A stretch of 64,000 bases of DNA. Source: Heliopora coerulea. Taxonomy: Eukaryota > Cnidaria > Anthozoa > Scleralcyonacea > Helioporidae. Below the pieces are notes generated by a model that saw nothing but the letters and a program-made list of their open reading frames with translations, was not told where the DNA came from and made no database searches. Shown here piece after piece: positions 9,054 through 17,677 of the stretch. Positions within the stretch are counted from its first letter, which is position 1; every line of letters begins with the position of its first letter. Location of the stretch: assembly GCA_030142905.1 (NCBI GenBank), contig JASJOG010000080.1, positions 529,001-593,000 on the forward strand, given 5' to 3'. The translations under genes were made by a program, and so were the position numbers.

Positions 9054-9331
9054 CTAAATAAATTTTAAATAATTTTAAATAACCGCTTGTGCGCAGCTTT
9101 GCTGTTTGTGGCTATTTAAAATTTACTTGTTTTTTATTTGAATCTATTTAATTTTACTTATGAATAACTTTGAATAACTTTTAAATAAATTTTAAATAAC
9201 TTTTAAATAACGTGAAGCGTGACAGCAAAGCTGTTTTAAATAAAAAAATTTACTTGTTTTTTATTTGAATCTATTTAATTTTACTTATGAATAACTTGAA
9301 TAAATTTTAAATAACTTTTGAATAAAAAAAT
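9054..9331. repeat. Duplicated AT-rich spacer with mini-hairpins
   Basis: This is the longest intergenic gap of the element. A unit of about 125 bp is present twice: 9120-9246 and again from 9248 to about 9320. It contains a shared 'ATTTACTTGTTTTTTATTTG' string and many AAATAAATTTTAAATAAC-like repeats. Hairpins sit at 9094-9104 (CAGC-TTT-GCTG), 9210-9220 (ACGT-GAA-GCGT, one wobble) and 9222-9234 (ACAGC-AAA-GCTGT). No reading frame is present. It could be a transcription boundary, a replication or recombination site, or slippage debris. Confidence 0.6.
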
Positions 9332-9343
9332 TATAAATAAATG
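9332..9343 (+). promoter_or_regulatory. TATAAATAAATG start motif
   Basis: The 12-base box ends in the ATG at 9341 and marks the first gene after the long spacer. Confidence 0.55.
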
Positions 9344-9868
9344 AGTGAAGACAGTAAAACAAATAAAGTAACAGCAGTTGAAAAATCAGCGAAGCTGCAA
9401 GCAGATGAAAAAGCAAAAGACCCAAGAAAAGTTGAATTGGGAAAAAGATTAGCAAAAATTTCAAAAGAAGCAAAAGAAAGAAAACGTGAACAACGTGAAC
9501 GTGAAGCTGAGAGAAGAGAACAAAGTGAAGCGATCGAAGCGAAAGAAATAAACCGCATAGATGGTATTTCAGAATATGTTGATTTTAGATATCTTGTTGG
9601 TGGTGTGACAATTGTTGCTGCACTTGGAGGTCTATATTATACGTATAAAAGCGACAAAAGACTTGAGCGAAGCGAAGCTGAAATCGAGAGAAGCGAACGT
9701 AGTGAAATCAGCGAAGTGAAATCAAAAGTGAACGAAACGAAGGACAGCAAGCTGATAAATAAAAATGACTTTGATCGACCAGGGGCCTCAGCATCGAAGA
9801 TGCAAACTACTAAATGTAAACCATTAACTACGCAGACCGCTTCTCGGTCATGTATAGAAAACCTATAA
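9341..9868 (+). CDS. Small single-pass membrane protein with charged repeats
   Basis: This 175-residue frame has a lysine/glutamate/arginine-rich N-terminal coiled region (about 15-75), one membrane segment at about residues 88-106 (V-G-G-V-T-I-V-A-A-L-G-G-L-Y-Y) and a tail of S-E-R/E-R-S-E repeats. The DNA behind the tail and parts of the N-terminus is made of GCGAAGC-type strings, including the GAA-triloop hairpin at 9387-9397 and another at 9791-9803. Comparable small membrane proteins occur at this position in cnidarian Polinton-like elements, without known function. The last 40 codons are rich in C and T unlike the rest, so the true C-terminus may be altered by a frameshift. Confidence 0.55.
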   Translation: MSEDSKTNKVTAVEKSAKLQADEKAKDPRKVELGKRLAKISKEAKERKREQREREAERREQSEAIEAKEINRIDGISEYVDFRYLVGGVTIVAALGGLYYTYKSDKRLERSEAEIERSERSEISEVKSKVNETKDSKLINKNDFDRPGASASKMQTTKCKPLTTQTASRSCIENL

Positions 9869-9907
9869 CCTGCAAAAAAATAAAGTTTATAAAAAATTTT
9901 TTATATG

Positions 9908-9919
9908 TATAAATAAATG
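9908..9919 (+). promoter_or_regulatory. TATAAATAAATG start motif
   Basis: The 12-base box ends in the ATG at 9917 and is identical to those at 7863 and 9332. Confidence 0.55.
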
Positions 9920-10150
9920 GGCGAAATGAATAGAAAAGAAGTTATGAATGAATTATATGATTCTACAATAATTACATTGGGAGCTGTTGGAGTTGGAATG
10001 GTAACTAGAAAAGTAATTAGTGATGGTTTATCAACTCCATCTAGTTTAGTTCCAACTTTAAAACTTGCAGCAGCTGTTTTATTATCATCACTTGCAGTTA
10101 AATATGCTCAAGACAAAAAGTGGATTCCTTCTGATCCTTTCAAATCATAA
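9917..10150 (+). CDS. Small protein with two predicted membrane segments
   Basis: The 77-residue product has hydrophobic stretches at about residues 18-30 and 48-62 and ends 'K-K-W-I-P-S-D-P-F-K-S'. I recognise this layout, including the D-P-F-K ending, from small proteins in cnidarian Polinton-like elements, but their function is unknown. The start-fused TATA-like box and position in the rightward arm support expression. Hairpins begin one base after the stop codon. Confidence 0.6.
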   Translation: MGEMNRKEVMNELYDSTIITLGAVGVGMVTRKVISDGLSTPSSLVPTLKLAAAVLLSSLAVKYAQDKKWIPSDPFKS

Positions 10151-10257
10151 ACAGCGAAGCTGCAAGTGAACGATCGAGCGAAGCTCTCAGCACCAAAGGT
10201 GCAAGTGAACGAAGTGAACGAAGCGAAAATAGAAAAAATGAGAAAATGTAAAAATAA
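10151..10257. repeat. Intergenic hairpin cluster with a 33-bp copy of 5621-5653
   Basis: Three hairpins follow the upstream stop: 10152-10162 (CAGC-GAA-GCTG), 10176-10186 (GAGC-GAA-GCTC) and 10190-10202 (GCACC-AAA-GGTGC). Positions 10172-10204 are identical to 5621-5653. GAACGAA-type strings continue to about 10220. The next gene starts at 10258 behind a GTAAAAATAAATG variant of the start motif. Confidence 0.75.
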
Positions 10258-10689
10258 ATGGAAACAGTAGTTGGTGGATTATTTAATGCAGTTGCTTTTA
10301 CAGGTGCTGGATTTTTATTTTCAAAATTAAATCATTCTGGATATGAAAAAGAGATAAAAAGACATAATGAAGCAATGGAAAAACTTAGTGAAGCAAAGGA
10401 AAAATGGTATGAGGAGCAAGTAAAAAGAAAAGAAGAAATTGAAAAATTAAGACAAGAGTTGTCTGATGCAAATGCTGATATAAATAAAACAAATATGTCT
10501 TTGAAAAATCTTGCTGAAATAAATAATCGTTATAAATATTTAAAAGAAGAAGCAAATAAAGAAGATGATCGGGGACCGCCAAAATTAGAAGATTATTATA
10601 AACCTTCTGATGAAATGAAAGAATATCAAAATGTTGCTTTTTTTCTTGTTGGTCTTTCAGGAGGTTATGTGGTTTATAAAATTATTTAA
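10258..10689 (+). CDS. Coiled-coil protein with membrane segments at both ends
   Basis: The 143-residue frame has a hydrophobic N-terminus (about 3-23, G-G-L-F-N-A-V-A-F-T-G-A-G-F-L-F), a charged coiled coil (about 30-105) and a second hydrophobic segment in the last 20 residues (V-A-F-F-L-V-G-L-S-G-G-Y-V-V-Y). Similar proteins occur in this slot of cnidarian Polinton-like elements. The shape suggests a membrane-bridging or internal-membrane protein, which is inference only. No enzyme motif is visible. Confidence 0.6.
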   Translation: METVVGGLFNAVAFTGAGFLFSKLNHSGYEKEIKRHNEAMEKLSEAKEKWYEEQVKRKEEIEKLRQELSDANADINKTNMSLKNLAEINNRYKYLKEEANKEDDRGPPKLEDYYKPSDEMKEYQNVAFFLVGLSGGYVVYKII

Positions 10690-10724
10690 AAATTTTTCTT
10701 TAAAAAAAAATTTATCTTAAATAA

Positions 10725-11072
10725 ATGGAAAACCATTATCAACAAAAAACATTTAAACAATTGTGGAATATTGCAAGAGAAAGAAAAATAAAATATTATA
10801 AAACTTTTAACAAAAATCAACTTGAAGAAATGCTTAGATTTGAAATAAGCAAACCAAATGAAAAGTATGAGAAATATTGTAGAGAAAAAATGAAAAACCC
10901 AGTCCCTGTAGTAGCTATAAATAGAGCAACTGGTGAAATCTTAAATTTTAAAAGTCTTGGATCTGCTGCAAAAAATTTTAATAAAAATGCGGGAAGTATA
11001 AAATATAGAATTAATAATAAAAAAGATTTGAAAATTAATGGGCAAGAATTTTTGATTTTTTATGACTGTTGA
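10725..11072 (+). CDS. Putative DNA-binding protein, SAP/HeH-like plus NUMOD1-like
   Basis: The 115-residue frame has an N-terminal two-helix pattern (about 8-36: 'K-Q-L-W-N-I-A-R-E-R-K-I-K-Y-Y' then 'K-N-Q-L-E-E-M-L') like SAP/HeH motifs that bind nucleic acid. Residues about 62-100 ('V-V-A-I-N-R-A-T-G-E-I' then 'S-L-G-S-A-A-K-N-F' then 'I-K-Y-R-I-N') match the NUMOD1 helix-turn-helix module usually seen next to homing endonuclease domains. No nuclease domain is present. It could be a DNA-binding regulator or packaging factor. The stop codon is built into a 6-bp-stem GAA-triloop hairpin (11070-11084). Confidence 0.6.
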   Translation: MENHYQQKTFKQLWNIARERKIKYYKTFNKNQLEEMLRFEISKPNEKYEKYCREKMKNPVPVVAINRATGEILNFKSLGSAAKNFNKNAGSIKYRINNKKDLKINGQEFLIFYDC

Positions 11073-11092
11073 ACTGAAAGTTCAGCAAAGCT
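11070..11092. repeat. GAA- and AAA-triloop hairpins at a stop codon
   Basis: TGAACT-GAA-AGTTCA (11070-11084) starts with the TGA stop of the upstream gene. AGC-AAA-GCT (11084-11092) follows directly, then a T-rich run. The layout resembles a 3'-end signal. Confidence 0.6.
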
Positions 11093-11155
11093 ATTTTTTA
11101 TTTTTTTTTAAAATTTTTTTGTTTAAAGGAAAATTTATATATAATAAAAAAAGAG

Positions 11156-11446
11156 ATGTCATCAACAATTATTGAAATACTTGTACCAAAAAATTATAAA
11201 TATACAAAAAGTAATATGTATAATACTTTTATCAAAGAAATTATTAAACTTAGCGGAGAAGAAATATTGTCACATACTGAATTTACAATAAATTATAAAA
11301 AAAAAGATTGTTATTTTTATGATTTTGAAGTTGATTACCAGAATGATGAAAAAATTTATATGCATTATCATCTTATTTTAAAACCTCAACCAAAAATAAA
11401 ACCCCCATTATTAAATATTTTTATACTTAAAAAAATTGATCTTTAA
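11156..11446 (+). CDS. Hypothetical 96-residue protein
   Basis: I do not recognise this protein. It has alternating hydrophobic and charged residues compatible with a small alpha/beta fold, one 'Y-M-H-Y-H' cluster and a proline-rich stretch near the C-terminus. The start (ATG 11156) follows an A-rich spacer with only a weak version of the element's start motif (TATAATAAAAAAAGAG). The open frame lies between well-supported genes on the same strand, but a spurious frame in AT-rich DNA cannot be excluded. Confidence 0.4.
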   Translation: MSSTIIEILVPKNYKYTKSNMYNTFIKEIIKLSGEEILSHTEFTINYKKKDCYFYDFEVDYQNDEKIYMHYHLILKPQPKIKPPLLNIFILKKIDL

Positions 11447-11544
11447 ATCATTTTTAATTTTTTTTTAAATTTGGTCACGTGACCAAACATGAAAAGAAAA
11501 ATTAAAAAAATTTTTTTTTTTGACTTTTAAAAAAAAAATATATA
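11447..11544. other. AT-rich spacer with GGTCACGTGACC palindrome
   Basis: This poly-A/poly-T spacer before the polymerase gene contains a perfect 12-bp palindrome GGTCACGTGACC near 11473-11484, which includes an E-box CACGTG. It stands out because almost every other base here is A or T. It could be a binding site for a host bHLH factor, but this is unproven. Confidence 0.45.
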
Positions 11545-11554
11545 TATAAATAAA
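11545..11554 (+). promoter_or_regulatory. TATAAATAAA box, displaced two bases from ATG
   Basis: The box lies two bases (GG) upstream of the ATG at 11557. It is the same core as elsewhere but not directly fused to the start codon. Confidence 0.45.
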
Positions 11555-11556
11555 GG

Positions 11557-14123
11557 ATGAATAACGAAGCCAATAATGACAATTCAATTAATTCAAAATG
11601 TGGTCGTGGAAGACCTAGAAAATATCCTTTTGGTTCTTTTGTAGGACCAAGACGGGAAAAAAGAGGTAGACCGGCAGCATTACCTCCAGAAAAAAGACAA
11701 AGTGAGCGAATTTTTACTAGAGGTAGAGGAAGACCAAGAAAAAATCAGGAAATTTCCTCGTCAATTTTAGACAAACCAATTATAGAAGAAAATTTGCAAA
11801 CCCCTTTATTATTACCAAAAAAAAATTTAAACATTAATTTACTTGAAAGATCAAAACAAAAAGCAAATGATTTATTTAACAAGAGTAAAGAAAAAAATAC
11901 TTAATTTATTTGATAAATATACACCCTTGAATAATAGAAAAGAAAAAATAACAAATTGGTATAATCATCTGAAAGATAATGTTTTAGATATATTTAACAA
12001 AATACAAGGTAAAGTTTCAACCCCAACTGCAAAATTTAAATTGGATAAAGAAGCTTTGAATGTAACGAAAAGATATGAATTGAATTTGAAAAAATTTGAA
12101 TTGTCTTTATATGATCCTTTGACTCTTTTGAAAAAAATAAAACCATTGGTGATTGAAAAATTCAAAAAATATCCAAGCACAAAACAACAAATAACTCTTG
12201 TGTGTTTGATGTCAAAAACAAACCCCGCAACAGGAGAACAAACTGTGGATAATGCTCATTTTCATAGTTACTATGAAGAAATTTTTGAAGATAATAATTT
12301 TGATGAAATATATGAAAAAATGACACAAAAAATTATTTTAAGTTTTGAAGAATTTTTAAAAAATTCAAGCTTGTGGAAATTTCATAAAGGTTTGAAAGTA
12401 ATTCTCAATATTAGCGAAATTAAAAGATTACTTGCTTCATCTTATATTCCTTTACCAGAATTTTTAAAAAATAAAAAAGCAATTATCAATCCAAAAAATG
12501 AAGATCAAAAATGTTTATTATGGTGCATAACAATAAATGAACTTTTGAAAACCACACCTGATTTAAAACACCCTGAGAGAATTACAAAAATTTTGAAAAA
12601 GAAAGCTGAAAGTTTTAATGTTAAAGATATTAATTTTCCATGTGGATTTTCTGATATTGATAAATTTGAAAAAAATAATAACATTACAATTAATTTATTT
12701 GGATACAATGAAGACAAAAATCATGAAATTTTTCCTTTGAGAGTAAGTAAGGTTGATCTGAAGGTGCTTCGCGATCCAAATATTGAACCATCACACGTAA
12801 ATATATTGTTAATAACTAATGAAAATGGTAAACATTATTGTTTAATTAAAGATAAAAGTAGATTATTTTCAAGTCAAATTAATAAAAGTAAAGAAAAAAC
12901 ACATATTTGTGATAATTGTTTGCAACATTTTAGTAAGGAAAATGTTTACAAAAATCATTTAGAATATTGTAAAGAGTATGAATGTGGAAAAACTGTTTAT
13001 CCAGATAAAGGTGAAAAATTAAAGTTTAAAAATTATGAAAGAATGCATGATGTTCCATTTGTAATTTATGCAGATTTTGAATGCAATCTGAAAAATATAG
13101 ATGAAAATATTGGTGAACATACAAAACAATTTCAAAAGCATGAACCATCTGGATATTGTTATTTAATAAAATGATTTGATGATAATTTATATAAACCAAA
13201 ATTAGTAAAATGTAGTAAAAAACCCGGTGAACCTGATTTTGATATTTCATCAAAATTTGTAAAAAGTTTAGAAAATGATATTAAAAAAATATATGAGAAA
13301 TTTAAATTTTCAAAAAAGATAATATTAAGTGAAAAGGATAAAGTAGATTTTAGAACTGCAGAAAATTGTTATGCTTGTGGAATCAAATTTGAAAATGAAG
13401 GTAAAAAAGTTATGGATCATTGTCATTACACTGGAAAATATCGTGGAGCTGCTTGTGTTAGTTGTAATTCAAAAATGAAAAATCCAAAATTTATCCCAGT
13501 TATATTTCATAATTTACAAAACTATGACAGTCATTTGTTTATTAAAAATCTTGGTGTTTCAGAAGGTGAAATTGATTGTATACCAAACACTGAGGAAAAA
13601 TACATTTCATTTACAAAAGAATTTATTGTTGGTAAATTTGAAAAAACAGACATAGTAACAGAAAAACAACTTAAAAGTAAATTAAAAGAAAATATTATTG
13701 AGTGTGAAGAATTAATTATTGACAGTGAAACGACAGGACCGCAGGTCCAGTATAAAATTAAAGAAATTGTTAATGTTAAAAGAAAAATTAGATTTATTGA
13801 TAGTTTTAAATTTATGCAAACTAGTTTAGCAAATTTAGTTAATAATTTAGATAAAAATGAAATGAATATTTTGAAAAAATTTTTTAAAAATGAAGAACAA
13901 AGAAACTTGTTAACTAGAAAAGGTGTTTTTCCATATGAATGGTTTGACAGCATTGAAAAATTAAAAGAAGAAAAACTTCCTGATATTGAAAAATTTTATT
14001 CTAGTTTAAATGATGAAAGTATAAGTGAAGAAGATTATTCACACGCACAAAATGTTTGGGAAAAATTTAATATTAAAAATATGAGAGAGTACCATGAGAG
14101 AGTACCGATGTAGTTTTATTAGC
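11557..14123 (+). pseudogene. polB: Protein-primed family B DNA polymerase with AT-hook N-terminus, broken
   Basis: The N-terminal frame 11557-11904 carries two AT-hooks (G-R-G-R-P-R-K, residues about 17-23 and 51-57). The polymerase frame continues in another phase from an A7 run at 11891-11897, so one extra A seems to split the gene. The next frame runs to 13174, includes 'A-I-I-N-P-K-N-E-D', a C2H2-like finger (about 12907-12990) and the exonuclease I motif 'F-V-I-Y-A-D-F-E-C', and ends at TGA 13172-13174. The same frame reopens to 14113 with a Cys/His 'D-H-C-H-Y-T-G-K-Y-R-G-A-A-C' site. Near 14090-14104 a short rearrangement shifts the phase again, and the family's 'T-D-V-V-L-L-A' motif runs straight into the hAT end at 14124. 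The polymerase palm is missing from the window. Confidence 0.85.
13736..13748. repeat. GCA-triloop hairpin in the polymerase gene
   Basis: GGACC-GCA-GGTCC is a perfect 5-bp stem with a three-base loop inside AT-rich coding sequence. It belongs to the dispersed hairpin set of this element (another at 12760-12770, GAAG-GTG-CTTC). Confidence 0.65.
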
Positions 14124-17100
14124 CAGGCACGTAGCCAGGATGAAAAATTTGGGGGGGCAGCACTATTTTTGGGGGGGCAGTTGTCGACGTAAGCTGAAAA
14201 TGTTAACACTAATACAAATATAACTCGACACTCAAGTTCATTTTTTCATTTATATTTCTTAAATTTAATTTTGTTTCATGATTATTTAAACCAATGAACT
14301 TATAATAATTTGGTTTTTTTCAAAGAGGCAAGCATATACAAAACTAGAAATATTGCATAAAAGATTAAAACCACCATTTTTTTATTAGTATACATTCACC
14401 AAAACTATAGTAGCAGTATAAATAAATTGCTCTATTTAAACTAAAATCAACAACTCAACAAAGAACGTTTGACATTCAAGTTCAAACACAACGTATTTTG
14501 CAACAACAGCATGCTCAAATTGTCATATTAATACAATAGTACAAAATTACAAAAGAAGACGACGGTGCTTCATACTTTTAAAAAAATCTATTACGTCGCT
14601 CTTGCTAAGAGATTCCGTAATATCTCGTTCAGTAGATAACAGTGCTAAACTATTAAGACGTACAGTGGTCATCTTAGAGCGCAGACGCGTTTTAATTCTC
14701 TTCGCGGAGGAGAACATCCGCTCAACCTTGCAAGATGTCTGAGAAATTGTAACAAGTAACTGATATAAACTGTAAATGGAAGGAAAAATGTCTTTGTCAA
14801 CAATATCCAAGACATCAATCAAAGTTTCAAACTTTGATGTGTCATGTCTGGCAACGAATGAACGAAAAACTTCTATTTCACAATCGCTTATATCTAAAGA
14901 GTACAGTTGCAACAACTTATTCAGCTCCTGTTTATCAAGAAAGTTGGGGGAGCTTGGTAATGAACAGGAAGCAGCATTCATGATGCCCAATTGTTCTGTG
15001 CCAAAACGGGCATCTAGTTCTCCTAAGATCTCGCCAACATTTTGGCGTAGAACAGTTGTAAGCTCTTCTAAGTTTGAAGAATGTTGGTGTCCAACAGTGC
15101 TAGTTACATAGGTATCTTTTAAGCTTTCAGGAATACGTCGTTGTCTACTAGCACTTCTCACATCGAAAGTGTCTACCTCATATTTCTCACACAAATCCAT
15201 AGCATATTCTACCATTTTGTCAAAATCGAAATTGGACAGCCTTTCTTTCAGGTCACTAAGCAGTATCTGGAGAGAAGAAACAGTGGTTGTGGACTTTTGA
15301 AAACCTTTGGAACAAAAGTCAGAGTAGTCATACAGCCTACCAAAGAACTAAGAGGATTACAAATTTCTTAGTTTGTAAAACACCGAGCAAGGACTTGGCA
15401 GCAAGCCTCGTCTCTGCATCTTGGTCATCCTCAAATAAGCTTAAAGTATCAAGAATGCAATCAAATCGACGCAGAAACCTTTCAACTTCCATTGAATGAG
15501 ATGACCAACGAGTATTACATGAATGTGTGAGCTCAAGAACCTGAGCGTTTGGATAACGTTCACACTGAATGTCTAAGAAAGCTGCGTGGCGTTTTGTTCC
15601 AGTCATAAAGGTATATGTCAAATCTAACGTGTCAAAAAATGATTTTATAATTGGGTGTCGTCCAGCAGTCGCAGATAAGACTAAGTTGAGCCTGTGCGAA
15701 GCACAATGAACGTATGTAGCATTAACATAACCAGCATTCTTTATTAAGGCTTGTACTCCCCCATTTCTACCCGACATGACATTAGCTCCGTCATAACCTT
15801 GACCTACACACTTACGGGGATCAAGATTAAAGGGTTCAAGTAGCTTTAAGAGTTTTGAAGATATACTATTTGCATCCATTCCCTTCAACTCAATAAACCC
15901 AATTGCCCTTTCAACAATATTGCCTGCATGCAAATATCGTAAAGAGGCCCCCAACAACTCCTTCTTGGACGCATCTTTCACTTCATCAGCAAGAACAGCA
16001 TAAAAACTGACATTTTCTACTTCATGCTTAATATGCTCAAGAAGAACAGAAGTAATTGACTGAAGCAAGTCATTTTGAATCTCTGGACTTAGCATTTTAG
16101 CATTATCAGGGAGGGCTTTCATCCTCCTCATTACATTATCATCATACTTAGCTATTAGTTCTAATAGTTCTAGAAAGTTCCCTCTATTTCGTGACTTGTC
16201 TGATTCGTCATCTGCTCGAAGAGGAATTTCTTGCTTAGCACAAAAGATGATAACATCAAGAATGGTCATCAAATGTTGTTTGTTATCGTTGATGAACTTT
16301 TCATTGCGAAAATCAGGATTAAGTTGTTTATCAACTGTGCCTATTTTTTGATGCACCATCCACAGTTTCAGAGATTCAGCAGCTGCTGCATGACATGCGG
16401 AACCTTGATGTTTTCTGCACTTCTCACCAAGTTTCCTCCAGTCACGAAGTCCTGTTGCTGAGAAAGTAGGCTCAGTTGTTGGGCCACCGAAAAGCCTACA
16501 CGGTTGGCAGAACGTGGCGTCTTGGTCTATGCTGTACTCCAACCATGAGAAGTGAGAATACCAGTGACTACTGAAATGTCTACCCTGCGAGTTTTTTGGA
16601 AACGTAATGGTAGGCTGACTTGGTTTCTCACCCTTTTTGGATAAGCCCCCGAGAGATAAGGCTTCTGTTCTCGCTTCGTTCGTGTTTGCCTCGGTAGCAA
16701 AGGTTCTGGAGCTACTACAGTCTGAAGTCGAAACAGATGACTGTGAATCTTTTAGTTCTAAGCTCTCGAGACAAGGAGTTTGTGTCTCATTACTATGCAC
16801 GCTAGAAGCGGGTTCTGTGTCCTCCGTTCGATTTCGCTTTACAAAATATGACGATATCGTTGGCATAGTTTGTGGTAACCTTTTACTCATGTTTAAATCA
16901 CGAGTTAAAACGGGAAACAAAAGGCAGCAAAAATCTATAAGAGTATTAAGAGATAAAAGGTTTTCCATTTCAGAATCCTGACTGACAGATTAACACAGTT
17001 AGAGACATGCGGCACACCATGCTGACTTAGACTTTGAACTCTTGTTTCGCTTGGCTATTCATAAATGAGCATTGAAGACCTGAGCGAGATACCAAACCTA

Positions 17101-17677
17101 GTAAAAATATCAGTGGCCTTACTCTCTTTCAGTACAATTCTCGCACATAAATTATACTTCCTTTGAGTGTTTTCATCTTTGAGATTGACAACGTCAACAG
17201 TCAACGTCATGCAAAATTTGCATTGCAAACAATCCAAACAGAAAGTAAATAACTCAAGTAATTCTGCTATTAAAAGTCAGCCTAACATTCCTGGTTAACT
17301 GAAAATAAAATAAATGTTGCAAAAGAGATAAAAAACACGACTTACCTTTCGAAAAAGCTCTTAAACGACTTAAAGTGTTAAAGCTAAGTTAGCTAAAACG
17401 GATTAGTGGTTATAAAATTTCAGTTTTGACGCCCGCAATTTCCGTCTCTACCCAGACTACTCAGCGACTACTTCATGTTGCCAAATGTAGTTGACTTGGT
17501 ATAATGTTACAAAATTAGGTCAGAATGGGCAGCGAAAAAATATTTTCCATTAGATATTTTAAAAATTTTGGCATATTTAAATTATATTTGAAACCACTTC
17601 AGAATTTTCTTGGGGGGGCGAGGACAAATTTTGGGGGGGCGGTTGCACCCCCTCGCACCCCCGTAGCTACGTGCCTG
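14124..17677. mobile_element. hAT-family DNA transposon
   Basis: The ends are inverted copies starting CAGGCACGTAGC (14124 rightward, 17677 leftward). Runs of TTTGGGGGGGC(A/G)G are repeated just inside each end. The element is about 3.55 kb with one transposase gene on the minus strand. hAT insertion should leave an 8-bp duplication, but the flanks (TTATTAGC on the left, TCGTATGA on the right) do not match. The left flank is Polinton polymerase and the right flank is unrelated, so a deletion or recombination at this copy, or a misjoin, has removed one original flank. Confidence 0.88.
14547..16890 (-). pseudogene. hAT transposase (TTF zinc finger/DUF4371 type), one frameshift
   Basis: The main frame begins at a likely ATG at 16890 (an earlier ATG at 16968 is possible) and runs to about 15340. 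The C-terminal frame covers about 15350-14547. The phase changes near 15345-15355, so a single small indel splits an otherwise complete protein of about 760 residues. Domains in order: TTF-type zinc-binding region ('W-L-E-Y-S' then 'C-Q-P-C-R-L-F'), DUF4371 RNase-H-like core with 'L-A-D-E-V-K-D', 'G-Q-G-Y-D-G-A-N-V-M-S-G', 'C-A-S-H-R-L-N-L-V' and 'T-R-W-S-S', and a C-terminal hAT dimerisation domain ('S-C-K-V-E-R-M-F-S-S-A-K-R-I-K'). It resembles zinc finger MYM-type 1-like proteins, which derive from such transposases. Confidence 0.88.

Larger units (their letters stand above)
1..14123. mobile_element. Polinton/Maverick-type endogenous DNA virus, partial
   Basis: The block is much richer in A and T than the sequence to its right and is packed with intron-less genes. 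Seen directly: a P-loop packaging ATPase, a double-jelly-roll-type major capsid protein, a jelly-roll minor capsid protein, a DDE integrase with chromodomain, fibre-like proteins and a protein-primed family B DNA polymerase. That set defines Polintons/Mavericks and the related adintoviruses. Genes run leftward below 4075 and rightward above 4097. Neither terminal inverted repeat is visible: the left end is outside the window and the right end is cut by the hAT element at 14124. Several genes carry single stops or frameshifts, so this copy cannot make a full protein set, but most reading frames are long and open, which suggests recent insertion. Confidence 0.9.

Noticed and set aside
11891..11897. 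Programmed -1 frameshift on the A7 run in the polymerase gene
   Set aside because: The AT-hook frame and the polymerase frame differ by +1, not -1, so simple backward slippage would lead into a third, closed frame. One-base insertion is the simpler reading.
1..14123. A free virus or bacterial contamination contig
   Set aside because: The AT-rich block continues directly into hAT and other animal transposons on the same window and carries decay lesions, so it is best read as an integrated element. A misjoin at the hAT copy remains possible and is listed as a finding.
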